Part shown: positions 34,191 through 42,587 of the stretch, piece after piece
How the letters are laid out: each line of letters starts with the position of its first letter
How positions within the stretch are numbered: position 1 is the first letter of the stretch
Assembly (NCBI GenBank): GCA_964615795.1
Contig: CAZTQR010000014.1
Location: forward strand, 1-54,380
Direction of reading: 5' to 3'
Source of the DNA: JADJAH01 sp964615795
GTDB lineage: Bacteria; Bacteroidota; Ignavibacteria; Tepidaquicellales; Tepidaquicellaceae
DNA length: 54,380 nucleotides
Translations under genes and position numbers: made by a program
The notes under the pieces: generated by a model
Told to the model about the DNA's origin: nothing
What the model saw: only the letters and a program-made list of their open reading frames with translations
The model's database searches: none

Positions 34191-35402
34191 TTAGTTGATT
34201 AGATTAATTTCCTTCATGCATTTCTTTATTCTTTCAAAAGCAATTGTGATGTCGTTATCAAGTCCGATTGAAAACCTCACAAGTCCTGCGCTCAGTCCCA
34301 TCTTCTTCTGCTCTTCTTCCGGTATCTCTGAGGATGTGCTGTGCCCGGGCGAGCTGAATAATGTCTTGAAGTAGCCTAAGCTCACAGCGAGGTATCCTAC
34401 TTTCTCTTCCTGCATTCTTGTCATTAGCTTTGAGGCGCTTTCATAATCTCCCGCATCAATTGCCAACATTCCGCCATATCCGAAACCGTCGTTCATGATA
34501 TTATTCAGAAGTTCGTGGTCGGGATTCGATCTGAGTCCGGGATAGAAAACCCTGACGCCGAGTTTTTCAAATTCCTCTGCAAGGAACATAGCATTCTCAC
34601 TGTGCTTCTTCACTCTTATATGGAGACTGTGCAGGTTTTTCAGAATGCTTGCCGCTCTGTAGCTGTCGAGTACGGGTCCGAGAAGCATTGTGGCGCCGCT
34701 GTTAATGTCTGTAAGCGTGTTGATGAAATCATGTGTGGAGCAGATACATCCCGCAACGCAGTCACTTGTGCCGTTTATGAACTTCGTCATGCTGTGAACT
34801 ACAATATCAGCTCCGAGTCTCTTAGGAGAGATGATCATCGGGCTGAATGTATTGTCAATCACAAGCAATATCCCTTTCTCTTTGGCGATCTTTGACAAGC
34901 CGGGAATGTCCGTCACTTCAAGCAAAGGATTGCTTATCGACTCTCCGTAGATCAGGCGCGTTTTCGGGGTGATTGCCGAACTTACGGCTTTGAGATCCTT
35001 AAGGTCAACGAACTTTACATTGATCCCAAGCTTTGGAAGAAAATTCTTGAACAGCGCGTATGTTCCGCCGTAAATTGTCCTGCTCGAAACTATCTCATCT
35101 CCGCTCTTGCAGATGTCAAGCACTGTGCAGCTGATCGCTCCCATTCCGGATGCGGTCACCTGCGCGCATTCAGTATCTTCAAGCCTTGCAAGCGCATTTG
35201 CAAGAAACTTATTGATCGGATTCCAGTGTCTTGAATAAAGGAAGCAACCTTCTATCTCATGATCAAAGAGTTCCTCCATTCTCTCCGGACTCATGAATGT
35301 GAATGTGGATGAATCAGTTATTGAAGGATTTACGTCTCCGAATTCACCGAAAACAAGATAATCGTGTATGCTGGTACTCGGATCGAATTTCATCTCAGTC
35401 AA
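34191..35402 (-). CDS. Trans-sulfuration-family PLP-dependent enzyme (Cys/Met metabolism)
   Basis: 403 residues. Fold-type I Cys/Met metabolism enzyme: YSRHWNPINKFLANALARLE, PLP-phosphate segment ASGMGAI, stacking Tyr111 (TIYGGTYALF), Asp183 (VIDNTFSP) and Schiff-base Lys207 (HSMTKFINGTSD). Family members are methionine gamma-lyase, cystathionine gamma-lyase or -synthase, and homocysteine or cysteine synthases. The usual YSR-x-x-NPT segment is altered (HWNPI), so the reaction is uncertain; H2S or methanethiol release is plausible. The gene lies between the SQR-like gene (2-base gap) and ccoNO (16-base gap). Confidence 0.85.
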   Translation of the reverse strand: MTEMKFDPSTSIHDYLVFGEFGDVNPSITDSSTFTFMSPERMEELFDHEIEGCFLYSRHWNPINKFLANALARLEDTECAQVTASGMGAISCTVLDICKSGDEIVSSRTIYGGTYALFKNFLPKLGINVKFVDLKDLKAVSSAITPKTRLIYGESISNPLLEVTDIPGLSKIAKEKGILLVIDNTFSPMIISPKRLGADIVVHSMTKFINGTSDCVAGCICSTHDFINTLTDINSGATMLLGPVLDSYRAASILKNLHSLHIRVKKHSENAMFLAEEFEKLGVRVFYPGLRSNPDHELLNNIMNDGFGYGGMLAIDAGDYESASKLMTRMQEEKVGYLAVSLGYFKTLFSSPGHSTSSEIPEEEQKKMGLSAGLVRFSIGLDNDITIAFERIKKCMKEINLIN

Positions 35403-35404
35403 TT

Positions 35405-36601
35405 TTAGATTATTCCCATGCTCCTTGAGAGCATGAAGTATCTTTCATGTGCAACTTTTGCCCAGTGTGCCTGCGGCCCCGGGATTATCACATCAAATCC
35501 TCTTGGAGAAAGCATGTGTGCTCCTATGAGCATTGTGCCCTGGTTCTCGGCATCGATCGCTTCGTAAGCATTAATGTCGCTGAACGGAAGAGACATCTTC
35601 TCCTTGCCGAATATGTCCGCGAATATGTTCCATGCCGCTGTCCTGGCCATCATCTCAGTAGGATAGCTGGTCCTTGGCAGTGAACATCCCGGCTCTGTAT
35701 CTTCAGGACATTCGATCTGCACTGCAATGCCGGCGGCATATATCTCTGGAAATTCATGATGCCTGTATTCGTCGTTTGTCTCAATGAATCCCCTTTCGTT
35801 CCCAACCGAAGGTGAGTTTCTGACCGCATCGGATCCTATCACCCCCGGAACTATCATAGTGTATTTTGACTCGATGACCTTCCCGTTCTCAAGGATCACT
35901 TTCTCCGGAAGAACTTCTGTTATTGCCGTATTCACTTCATACGGAATTGAGAAATTCTCAAGCAGTTTCTCTGCAGTTTCCCTGAACCGCATACCGCCAC
36001 CTATTCCCAAATGGCCAAGATATGGTTCGGAAGTGACAAAGTTCAATGCTGAGTCTCTGAGGTTTGATTCCTTTGCGAGCTGATATCTTACGTTGAATAG
36101 AAACTCATACCCCGCTGAATAATTTGCGGCGTTCGGAGCATTGCCGATTACCATCGGTCCGCCCTTCTTAACATATTCAGACCATGCTCTCCGGGCTTCG
36201 CGGGCACACTGAAGATCGCTGATGCAATGGCTGAATTTTCCGGGACCTGATCCCGGTATGCTTTCAAAGTCGGGTTTAAATCCTGTTGCAATTACGAGAT
36301 AATCGTACGGGAGGTATTCCTCGTGAAGCCAAACCTGTTTTTCAAACGGATCAAACCTCACTATCTCCGCTTCAATAAACTTAATGTCCATTCTGTTCAT
36401 TGGTCCTCTTACGTCAAACATGATGTCATCTTCCTTGCGCAGTCCGAACGGATACCAGATAAGCGAAGGTACAAATACGAAGTACGGACTCTTTCCGATC
36501 ACAATCACTTCATGATCATATCCGACAAGCCTCTTCAGTTCAATAGCTGCGGTGAAGCCTGCGAAACTGTTTCCCGCAACCACAATATTCATTCTTTTCA
36601 T
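35405..36601 (-). CDS. Sulfide:quinone-oxidoreductase-family flavoprotein lacking the redox cysteine pair
   Basis: 398 residues. Clear SQR family by its FAD motif (VVAGNSFAGFTAAIEL), VIATGFKPDFESIPG, TSEPYLGHLGIGGG and the membrane-binding tail AHWAKVAHERYFML. In characterised SQRs three cysteines matter. The one near Cys126 (FSHCISD) is present. The second, in the GASCFG-type block, aligns with Asn160 (NAANYSAGYEF), and the third, in the NAVCFADMG-type block, aligns with Glu in NAYEAID. Other cysteines occur at 132, 298 and 306. Sulfide oxidation of the standard type is therefore doubtful; another quinone-reducing role is possible. It overlaps ccoS by 4 bases. Confidence 0.78.
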   Translation of the reverse strand: MKRMNIVVAGNSFAGFTAAIELKRLVGYDHEVIVIGKSPYFVFVPSLIWYPFGLRKEDDIMFDVRGPMNRMDIKFIEAEIVRFDPFEKQVWLHEEYLPYDYLVIATGFKPDFESIPGSGPGKFSHCISDLQCAREARRAWSEYVKKGGPMVIGNAPNAANYSAGYEFLFNVRYQLAKESNLRDSALNFVTSEPYLGHLGIGGGMRFRETAEKLLENFSIPYEVNTAITEVLPEKVILENGKVIESKYTMIVPGVIGSDAVRNSPSVGNERGFIETNDEYRHHEFPEIYAAGIAVQIECPEDTEPGCSLPRTSYPTEMMARTAAWNIFADIFGKEKMSLPFSDINAYEAIDAENQGTMLIGAHMLSPRGFDVIIPGPQAHWAKVAHERYFMLSRSMGII

Positions 36602-36783
36602 TGTCCGGGATTTTTAGTGAACAGATCTTTCTTTGCTTTGTCTCCGCTTTCTTCAAACAGCATTCTGACTGAGGGAGTGTACCTGTCTTCATACTGTCCG
36701 TTTCTCACAGACCAGATGAATGCAACGAGAAAGCCGGTTGCCACGATCAGGCTTGCACCAATCAGTACAAGAATGACGCTCAT
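36598..36783 (-). CDS. ccoS: cbb3 oxidase maturation protein CcoS
   Basis: 61 residues from the ATG at 36783, 4 bases inside the end of ccoI; a longer start adds eight residues translated from within ccoI. One N-terminal helix (SVILVLIGASLIVATGFLVAF) followed by IWSVRNGQYEDRYTPSVRML, the CcoS signature with its conserved YED-x-x-x-P. CcoS is needed for inserting cofactors into CcoN. The stop overlaps the SQR-like start by 4 bases. Confidence 0.9.
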   Translation of the reverse strand: MSVILVLIGASLIVATGFLVAFIWSVRNGQYEDRYTPSVRMLFEESGDKAKKDLFTKNPGQ

Positions 36784-39215
36784 GACAGCCCCCTTCTTCG
36801 GGCACACAGGTTAGTCATGCCCACAACGAACAGAACAATTGAAATTGAATTGAAAGGCATCAGTATGGCGGCGATCATGGGTGAGAAATAGCCCTGTGCT
36901 GCAAGATAGAGTCCCACAGCATTATACAAAAATGAGATCACAAAACTAACTTTGATTACGTTCATGGTAGCCCTGGAAAATCCCATGAAAGAAGGAAGCA
37001 TGCTGAAGACTCCGGCATCCATAACTGCATCGCATGCCGGCGAGAAGCTCGTAACATCATCATTTACCGCAATGCCGATATCGCTTTGTTTCAGCGCCCC
37101 GGCATCATTGAGGCCGTCGCCTATCATCATCACTGTCTTTCCGAGTTTCTGCTTTGTTCTTACATAGGCAAGCTTGTCAGATGGCAACTGTCCGAAGTGC
37201 ATGTTTTCATCTGCAAACAGTTTACTCAGTGCACTCCTCTCATGACTGTTATCGCCGGATACAAGGCTCACTTCATACTTTCCGCCAAATTCTTCAATGA
37301 CATTCTCAATGCCTTCACGGTAGCGGCTTCTCAGCGAATAGAACCCCTTGATCTCACCCTCAATGCAGAGAAAAACATTTGTTGAGACACCGTTCTTCTT
37401 AAGATCAGTGCTGAATTTCTTCAGACTGCCGCCGTCTTCTCCGATTATGAATCTGATGTTTCCCAGTCTGGCAAATTTTCCTCCGGCAATACCGGAGATA
37501 CCTTCGCCGGGCAGTTCCGCAAATTCAGAAACCGTTGTGTAAACCGCGCCTTCGAGCGATTCGCTGATCATTCTGCTCAGCGGATGAGTGGAGTTTCTGG
37601 CAAGAGATTTTACAATTGACTTTTCCCCGGCAGTCAGCTCACTTCCCACAAACTCAATGTTGAGATGCCTTGGGCTTGTAATTGTTCCTGTTTTGTCAAA
37701 CACAACGGCATCAACCTTTGCCATGCTTTCGATCACGGATGCATTCCTGAGATAGAGTTTATTCCTTCCGAGGATCCTTAAGCTGTTGCCAAGGGCAAAA
37801 GGAGTTGTAAGAGCCAAAGCGCAGGGGCAGGCAATGATAAGAACTGTTGTAAACACAGTAAGAGCCTTGTCGGCATCAGTCGGAAGCCAGTATGCCGCAG
37901 CGCCGAATGCGATCAGAAGTATCGCGTACGTGAAGTACTTTCCTACCCTGTCGGTGATCTTCGAAATGGATGCAGGACTCTTGTCGAATGCCTTGTCATT
38001 CCATAATTGAGTCAGGTAGCTTTGCGAAACCGTTCTCAGTACTTCAAGTTCAATTGCGCTCCCCATATGCTTTCCGCCGGCGTAAACTATTTCGCCAAGC
38101 ACTTTTTGTTCGGGAACGGATTCTCCCGTAACAAAGCTGTAGTCAATGCACCCTTCTCCCTTGAAGAGTATTGCGTCCACTGGAATTATCTCATTGTTTC
38201 TGATCACTATCCTGTCACCGATTTCGAGCTTTGAAAGAGGAATGTTTGCCTCTGTTTTGTTCTTTATCACAGTGACTGAAATCGGAAAGTACGATCTGTA
38301 GTCCCGCTCAAAGTTTATTGAGTCATATGTTTTGCTTTGGAAGAGTTTCCCAATCAGCAGGAAGAGCACGAGTCCTGAAAGCGAGTCCATGAAACCGGCA
38401 TTGCCGTGCACCAGGATGTCATAAACGCTTCTGGCAAACAATGCAAGAAGGCCGAGAGAAATCGGCAGGTCAATATTGATGAACCTGTTGCGGAGAGCTT
38501 TCCATGCCGACGAGAAATAATCGGAACTGCAGTAAGTGATCACAGGAATGCCCAAAAGAATATTCAGATAGTTGAAGACATTTTTGAGGTCTGTGTCAAG
38601 TGAATCTCCGATGTTCAGATATTCCGGAAAGCTGAGAAGCATAATGTTGCCAAGACAAAATCCGGCTATGCCGATCTTTGCATATAAAGCCTTGTATGAC
38701 TTTTTTGCCGGCTTTGAATCAGTGGCTGCATCAAGATTGATGTCGGGTTCATAGCCGACTGAAGCAAGAGACTTTACTACATTCTTAAGAGAAGTACTTG
38801 CATTGTCATAAACTATCGTGACCCGCTTCTGAAGAAAGTCCACCCTTGAGCTTAGTATTCCCGGATTGACCTTGTTCATTCTCTCGAGCAGCCATATGCA
38901 GGAACTGCAGTGAATTTCCGGGACTGCAAAAGTGACAGATGAGACATTCTTGTCATTGAACTCGACTATCTTTCGTGTGATTTCCGGATCGTCAAGATAA
39001 TCGAACCTTTGCTCGAGCGGAAGTTCCTTTATCTTGAGGCCCGCTTCGCCGTCAATGTTATAGAATTCACAGAGGTCATGGCCTTCAAGAATCTCGAAAA
39101 CCGCTTTGCATCCCTCACAGCAGAAATTCTTTTGGCCGGAAACGATAAGTCCGTCATCACAGCTTTCACCGCAATGATAGCAGAATGCAGAAACCTTGTC
39201 TTTGACTTCATTCAT
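36780..39215 (-). CDS. ccoI: Copper-transporting P-type ATPase of cbb3 assembly, CcoI
   Basis: 811 residues. An N-terminal cysteine-rich metal-binding module (Cys12, 15, 19, 32, 33, 36) is typical of CcoI/FixI ATPases. An HMA domain follows with Cys103-x-x-Cys106, then the transport core: TGES (363-366), CPC ion-binding motif (Cys463-Pro-Cys465), phosphorylation motif DKTGT (507-511) and GDGLNDAGAL near the C-terminus. CcoI exports Cu(I) to the periplasm for the copper-B site. It is the first gene of the operon, and its start is 2-6 bases from the predicted transcription start. Confidence 0.95.
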   Translation of the reverse strand: MNEVKDKVSAFCYHCGESCDDGLIVSGQKNFCCEGCKAVFEILEGHDLCEFYNIDGEAGLKIKELPLEQRFDYLDDPEITRKIVEFNDKNVSSVTFAVPEIHCSSCIWLLERMNKVNPGILSSRVDFLQKRVTIVYDNASTSLKNVVKSLASVGYEPDINLDAATDSKPAKKSYKALYAKIGIAGFCLGNIMLLSFPEYLNIGDSLDTDLKNVFNYLNILLGIPVITYCSSDYFSSAWKALRNRFINIDLPISLGLLALFARSVYDILVHGNAGFMDSLSGLVLFLLIGKLFQSKTYDSINFERDYRSYFPISVTVIKNKTEANIPLSKLEIGDRIVIRNNEIIPVDAILFKGEGCIDYSFVTGESVPEQKVLGEIVYAGGKHMGSAIELEVLRTVSQSYLTQLWNDKAFDKSPASISKITDRVGKYFTYAILLIAFGAAAYWLPTDADKALTVFTTVLIIACPCALALTTPFALGNSLRILGRNKLYLRNASVIESMAKVDAVVFDKTGTITSPRHLNIEFVGSELTAGEKSIVKSLARNSTHPLSRMISESLEGAVYTTVSEFAELPGEGISGIAGGKFARLGNIRFIIGEDGGSLKKFSTDLKKNGVSTNVFLCIEGEIKGFYSLRSRYREGIENVIEEFGGKYEVSLVSGDNSHERSALSKLFADENMHFGQLPSDKLAYVRTKQKLGKTVMMIGDGLNDAGALKQSDIGIAVNDDVTSFSPACDAVMDAGVFSMLPSFMGFSRATMNVIKVSFVISFLYNAVGLYLAAQGYFSPMIAAILMPFNSISIVLFVVGMTNLCARRRGLS

Positions 39216-39220
39216 GTAGG

Positions 39221-39292
39221 CAAAGATATGACTACTGAAACGGTTGCGCTATGACTTTTGTCACCTAAAAGTATGATTTTTGTCATACTTTT
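39221..39292 (-). promoter_or_regulatory. cbb3 operon promoter with two Crp/Fnr-type sites
   Basis: On the minus strand TATCTTTG (complement of 39221-39228) is a perfect -7 box with no TTG at the expected -33 position, as in activator-dependent promoters. Upstream lie TGACTTTTGTCA (39252-39263) and a perfect 10-bp inverted repeat AAAAGTATGA-N6-TCATACTTTT (39267-39292). Both contain TGA-N6-TCA, the core of Crp/Fnr boxes. Their centres are 22 bp apart and fall at about -41 and -62 from the predicted start. The Crp/Fnr gene of this operon is the obvious candidate to bind. Confidence 0.65.
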
Positions 39293-39363
39293 GGGATATC
39301 TGTTTTTCTTCTTGCCGGGTCACAGGAGATGAAAAAGTCCTTTTTTGTGCAGGAATTAAGCTA

Positions 39364-39394
39364 TTGCATAGTTAATACAATCATGCTATATTAG
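39364..39394 (+). promoter_or_regulatory. groESL promoter
   Basis: TTGCAT (39364-39369) and TATATT (39387-39392) are 17 bases apart, a sigma70-like pair that also reads as TTG-N20-TATATTAG. It abuts and overlaps the CIRCE operator. The groES start is 58 bases from the -10 box, preceded by GAGGT. Confidence 0.65.
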
Positions 39395-39417
39395 CACTCT
39401 CCAATGCAGAGTGCTAA
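39391..39417. promoter_or_regulatory. CIRCE element (HrcA operator)
   Basis: TTAGCACTC (39391-39399), nine bases, GAGTGCTAA (39409-39417). This is the exact CIRCE consensus, the binding site of the heat-shock repressor HrcA. It overlaps the promoter -10 region and predicted start of groES, as expected for repression relieved by heat stress. No hrcA gene lies in the window. Confidence 0.97.
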
Positions 39418-39451
39418 TAATATTTCAAAAACATAAAAACTGAGGTAAAAA

Positions 39452-39736
39452 ATGAAAGTAAGACCATTAAGCGACAGGATAATTGTCAGGCCGGCAGAAG
39501 CAGAGGAAAAGACTGCATCGGGACTGATCATTCCTGACACAGCAAAGGAAAAGCCGATGAAGGGTGAAGTTGTTGCCGTCGGAAAAGGAAAAGTAACAGA
39601 CGACGGCAAGGAAATTAAACTTGAGCTCAAGGTAGGAGACAAGGTTCTTTACGGAAAGTATTCCGGAACCGAAGTTACAATTGACGGCGAAGAGTACCTC
39701 ATCATGAGGGAGTCGGACGTATACGCCGTAATCTGA
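39452..39736 (+). CDS. groES: Co-chaperonin GroES
   Basis: 94 residues. MKVRPLSDRIIVRPAEAEEK and the mobile-loop region TASGLIIPDTAKEKP are typical, ending with the YLIMRESDVYAVI terminus. It caps the GroEL ring during folding. Start is supported by GAGGT before the ATG. It lies 28 bases before groEL under the CIRCE element. Confidence 0.97.
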   Translation: MKVRPLSDRIIVRPAEAEEKTASGLIIPDTAKEKPMKGEVVAVGKGKVTDDGKEIKLELKVGDKVLYGKYSGTEVTIDGEEYLIMRESDVYAVI

Positions 39737-39764
39737 ATTTTAAAACAAAAAGGAGAATAACAAA

Positions 39765-41393
39765 ATGGCATCAAAGATAATCACGTTCAATGCTGAAGCA
39801 AGAGCGGCACTGAAGAAAGGCGTGGACACACTTGCTGATGCGGTGAAAGTCACGCTTGGCCCTAAGGGCAGAAATGTAGTAATTGACAAGAAGTTCGGCG
39901 CACCGACAGTTACAAAGGACGGAGTGACCGTTGCAAAGGAGATCGAACTTGAAGATCCGATCGAGAACATGGGCGCACAGATGGTAAAGGAAGTTGCGTC
40001 AAAGACATCCGACGTAGCAGGTGACGGAACTACAACAGCCACTGTCCTTGCGCAGGCAATCTACAGAGAAGGCCTGAAGCATGTTACAAGCGGTGCGAAT
40101 CCGATGGACCTTAAGAGAGGAATTGACAAGGCGGTTGAAGTGCTTGTTAAAGGTCTCAAGGACCTTTCTTCACCGATCAAGGAGAATAAGGAAATTGCAC
40201 AGGTTGGCGCGATCTCCGCAAACAACGACAAATACATCGGCGATCTTATTGCCGAAGCGATGGACAAGGTTGGAAAAGACGGAGTGATCACTGTTGAAGA
40301 AGCAAAAGGTACTGAGACAACTGTTGATGTGGTGGAAGGAATGCAGTTTGACAGAGGTTATCTTTCACCGTATTTCGTCACGAATGCAGAATCAATGGAA
40401 GCAGAGCTGGATGATCCGTACATCCTCATTCATGACAAGAAGATCTCAACAATGAAAGACCTTCTTCCGATCCTTGAAAAGGCAGTACAGTCAGGAAGAA
40501 GCATGCTCATAATTGCAGAGGATGTTGAAGGCGAAGCTCTTGCAACGCTGGTTGTGAACAAGCTCAGAGGCACACTTAAAGTGGTTGCGGTGAAGGCACC
40601 GGGCTTCGGCGACAGGAGAAAGGCAATGCTTGAGGACATCGCTGTACTTACGAAGGGAACCGTGATCTCAGAGGAACAGGGTTACAAGCTTGAGAATGCG
40701 ACACTTTCCTATCTCGGCACAGCAAAGAGGGTTGTTGTTGACAAAGACAATACAACAATCGTAGAAGGCGCCGGAGACAAGGAAGACATCAAGAAGAGGA
40801 TAAATGAAATAAAGTCACAGATCGACAAGACATCCTCTGATTACGACAAAGAGAAACTTCAGGAAAGGCTTGCAAAGCTTTCCGGCGGAGTTGCAGTCCT
40901 CAAGATCGGTGCATCCACAGAAGTAGAGATGAAAGAGAAAAAGGCGAGAGTTGAAGATGCACTTCACGCAACAAGGGCCGCAGTTGAAGAAGGAATAGTT
41001 CCGGGCGGCGGTGTTGCACTTCTCAGGGTTTCGTCAAAGCTAGACGGACTCAAGGAAGAGAATCATGACATTAAGACCGGCATAGCAATAATCAGAAGGG
41101 CTATCGAAGAGCCGATAAGGCAGATAGTTCAGAATTCCGGACTTGAAGGCTCTGTTGTGATCAACAATGTGAAGGAAGGCAAAGGCAACTACGGATTCAA
41201 CGCAGCTACCGAGAGCTATGAAGACCTCGTAAAAGCAGGCGTAATTGATCCGACCAAGGTAACAAGAGTTGCACTTGAGAATGCTTCATCAGTTGCAGGA
41301 CTTCTGCTTATGACAGAGGCAACGGTTGTTGAAAAGCCGGAGAAGGAGAAAGCCCCGATGATGCCTCCGGGCGGCATGGGCGACATGTATTGA
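39765..41393 (+). CDS. groEL: Chaperonin GroEL
   Basis: 542 residues, the usual length. Folds client proteins with GroES and ATP. Signature segments VTLGPKGRNVVI, DGVTVAKEIELEDP, VAGDGTTTATVLAQAI and AAVEEGIVPGGGVALL are present, with the C-terminal MMPPGGMGDMY. A GGAGAA ribosome site precedes the ATG. A single groEL copy is seen, and a hairpin follows at 41429-41459. Confidence 0.98.
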   Translation: MASKIITFNAEARAALKKGVDTLADAVKVTLGPKGRNVVIDKKFGAPTVTKDGVTVAKEIELEDPIENMGAQMVKEVASKTSDVAGDGTTTATVLAQAIYREGLKHVTSGANPMDLKRGIDKAVEVLVKGLKDLSSPIKENKEIAQVGAISANNDKYIGDLIAEAMDKVGKDGVITVEEAKGTETTVDVVEGMQFDRGYLSPYFVTNAESMEAELDDPYILIHDKKISTMKDLLPILEKAVQSGRSMLIIAEDVEGEALATLVVNKLRGTLKVVAVKAPGFGDRRKAMLEDIAVLTKGTVISEEQGYKLENATLSYLGTAKRVVVDKDNTTIVEGAGDKEDIKKRINEIKSQIDKTSSDYDKEKLQERLAKLSGGVAVLKIGASTEVEMKEKKARVEDALHATRAAVEEGIVPGGGVALLRVSSKLDGLKEENHDIKTGIAIIRRAIEEPIRQIVQNSGLEGSVVINNVKEGKGNYGFNAATESYEDLVKAGVIDPTKVTRVALENASSVAGLLLMTEATVVEKPEKEKAPMMPPGGMGDMY

Positions 41394-41428
41394 TCCGCTG
41401 ATCAATAAAGCTGAGTCACGAAAAAATG

Positions 41429-41459
41429 GAAGCTCTCCTGTGCAATCCGGGAGAGCTTC
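41429..41459 (+). terminator. Hairpin terminator after groEL
   Basis: GAAGCTCTCC (41429-41438) pairs perfectly with GGAGAGCTTC (41450-41459). The 3' side continues TCTTATAAAG, a modest T-content; the 5' side has an A-run which would serve as T-run on the other strand. It lies 35 bases after the groEL stop. Bases 41460-41589 contain no gene that I can support. Confidence 0.6.
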
Positions 41460-41589
41460 TCTTATAAAGACGGATCTGAGACCGCAACGCAAGTGAACGC
41501 TGTTAACCGGATGAACGGATGAACAAATCAATGCATTTTGAGAAAATCTCCGCGTGAACTAAATTGCAGTGTAACGAGTTAATTGCCGT

Positions 41590-42114
41590 ATGATAATAAG
41601 AACACTTTTGTATTTTCTCTCAATGTTTCAGCTTAACAGCTCGGAACTGCAGTCGTCACAATCAAACCTTAAACTTGAAATTCCCATGAAGGACAATCCC
41701 TATTATTCCAGAACAGATACAGCAAAGCTATCAGTGACAGACGAACAATGGAAGAAGGTGCTTCCGGAGGATGTCTATTACATAGCCCGGGAAAAAGGAA
41801 CCGAGAGGGCATTCACAGGGAAGTTCTGGGATTTCGAGGGCATAGGCACTTATTACTGTGCGGTGTGCGGGAACAAGCTGTTCAAGTCCGATTCAAAATT
41901 TGCAAGCTCCTGCGGCTGGCCGAGCTTTTTTGAAACAGACCGGCCCGGCAGTGTGATATATGCCGATGACACATCGTACGGAATGTTCAGGACCGAGGTA
42001 ATGTGCGGAAGATGTGATTCACATCTCGGACATGTTTTTGACGACGGCCCGCCCCCCACCGGCAAACGGTATTGCATGAATTCCATTGTTCTCGATTTTG
42101 AGCCCGACAAATGA
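41590..42114 (+). CDS. msrB: Peptide-methionine (R)-S-oxide reductase
   Basis: 174 residues from ATG 41590; the catalytic domain begins at the internal Met at 41686 (MKDNPYYSRTD), a possible alternative start. The first 32 residues are partly hydrophobic, but no clear cleavage site is seen. Zinc-binding CAVCG and CGRCDSH pairs, SCGWPSFF and the active-site motif RYCMNSIVL identify MsrB, which repairs methionine-R-sulfoxide. It stops 4 bases after the first ATG of the next frame, but the lipoprotein's real start is further downstream. Confidence 0.92.
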   Translation: MIIRTLLYFLSMFQLNSSELQSSQSNLKLEIPMKDNPYYSRTDTAKLSVTDEQWKKVLPEDVYYIAREKGTERAFTGKFWDFEGIGTYYCAVCGNKLFKSDSKFASSCGWPSFFETDRPGSVIYADDTSYGMFRTEVMCGRCDSHLGHVFDDGPPPTGKRYCMNSIVLDFEPDK

Positions 42115-42173
42115 TCAAAGACAGATCATCATATATGCGCTCTTCAAAGGAAATACTTACAGGAGGAGGCTAT

Positions 42174-42587
42174 GTGTCATCAATTAGATCCCTGTTGTTA
42201 ATACTTCTGCTGACAGCAATTGCACCAATCATAAGTTCATGTGAGCCTCCGAAGTCAGATGTTCAGCATAAACAAAAGCAGACAGTTGCCAAAGAGAGCA
42301 AGATCCCTACTAACATCTTCAAAGGAATGATTTCACTTACCGATAAAAACATTCTGCAAGATTGTTCATCGGGAACAAAGTACAAGATTTCCGGCAAGAG
42401 CAATCTTACCGCAATAGACAATGCCGCCGGCAATCTCCGCTCGAGGGACAGATTCTATGTTGAAGCGGAAGGATTTGTATCGTACGAAACCAATGCAACC
42501 GGCAAGGGAATGGATACCGTGCTTGTGATCGGAAATGTATCCAGAATTGACCTGCAGTTCGACTGTCTCCCAGCAAAGTCAGAATAG
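42174..42587 (+). CDS. Small lipoprotein, function unknown (NlpE-like?)
   Basis: 137 residues from a GTG at 42174, chosen because AGGAGGAGG (42161-42169) lies just upstream and the resulting protein begins with a perfect lipoprotein signal (hydrophobic core, then IISSC, Cys23). The mature domain contains FKGMISLTDKNILQDC, then YKISGKSNLTAIDNAAG, RFYVEAEGFVS and VIGNVSRIDLQFDC. The beta-strand pattern and two Cys resemble the C-terminal OB-like part of NlpE, but I cannot assign it firmly. Lies just downstream of msrB and ends 9 bases inside the convergent TIGR02757 gene. Confidence 0.68.
   Translation: MSSIRSLLLILLLTAIAPIISSCEPPKSDVQHKQKQTVAKESKIPTNIFKGMISLTDKNILQDCSSGTKYKISGKSNLTAIDNAAGNLRSRDRFYVEAEGFVSYETNATGKGMDTVLVIGNVSRIDLQFDCLPAKSE

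Noticed and set aside
42111..42173. Upstream ATG for the small lipoprotein
   Set aside because: The GTG at 42174 has a strong AGGAGGAGG site and directly yields a lipoprotein signal; the longer N-terminus breaks it.
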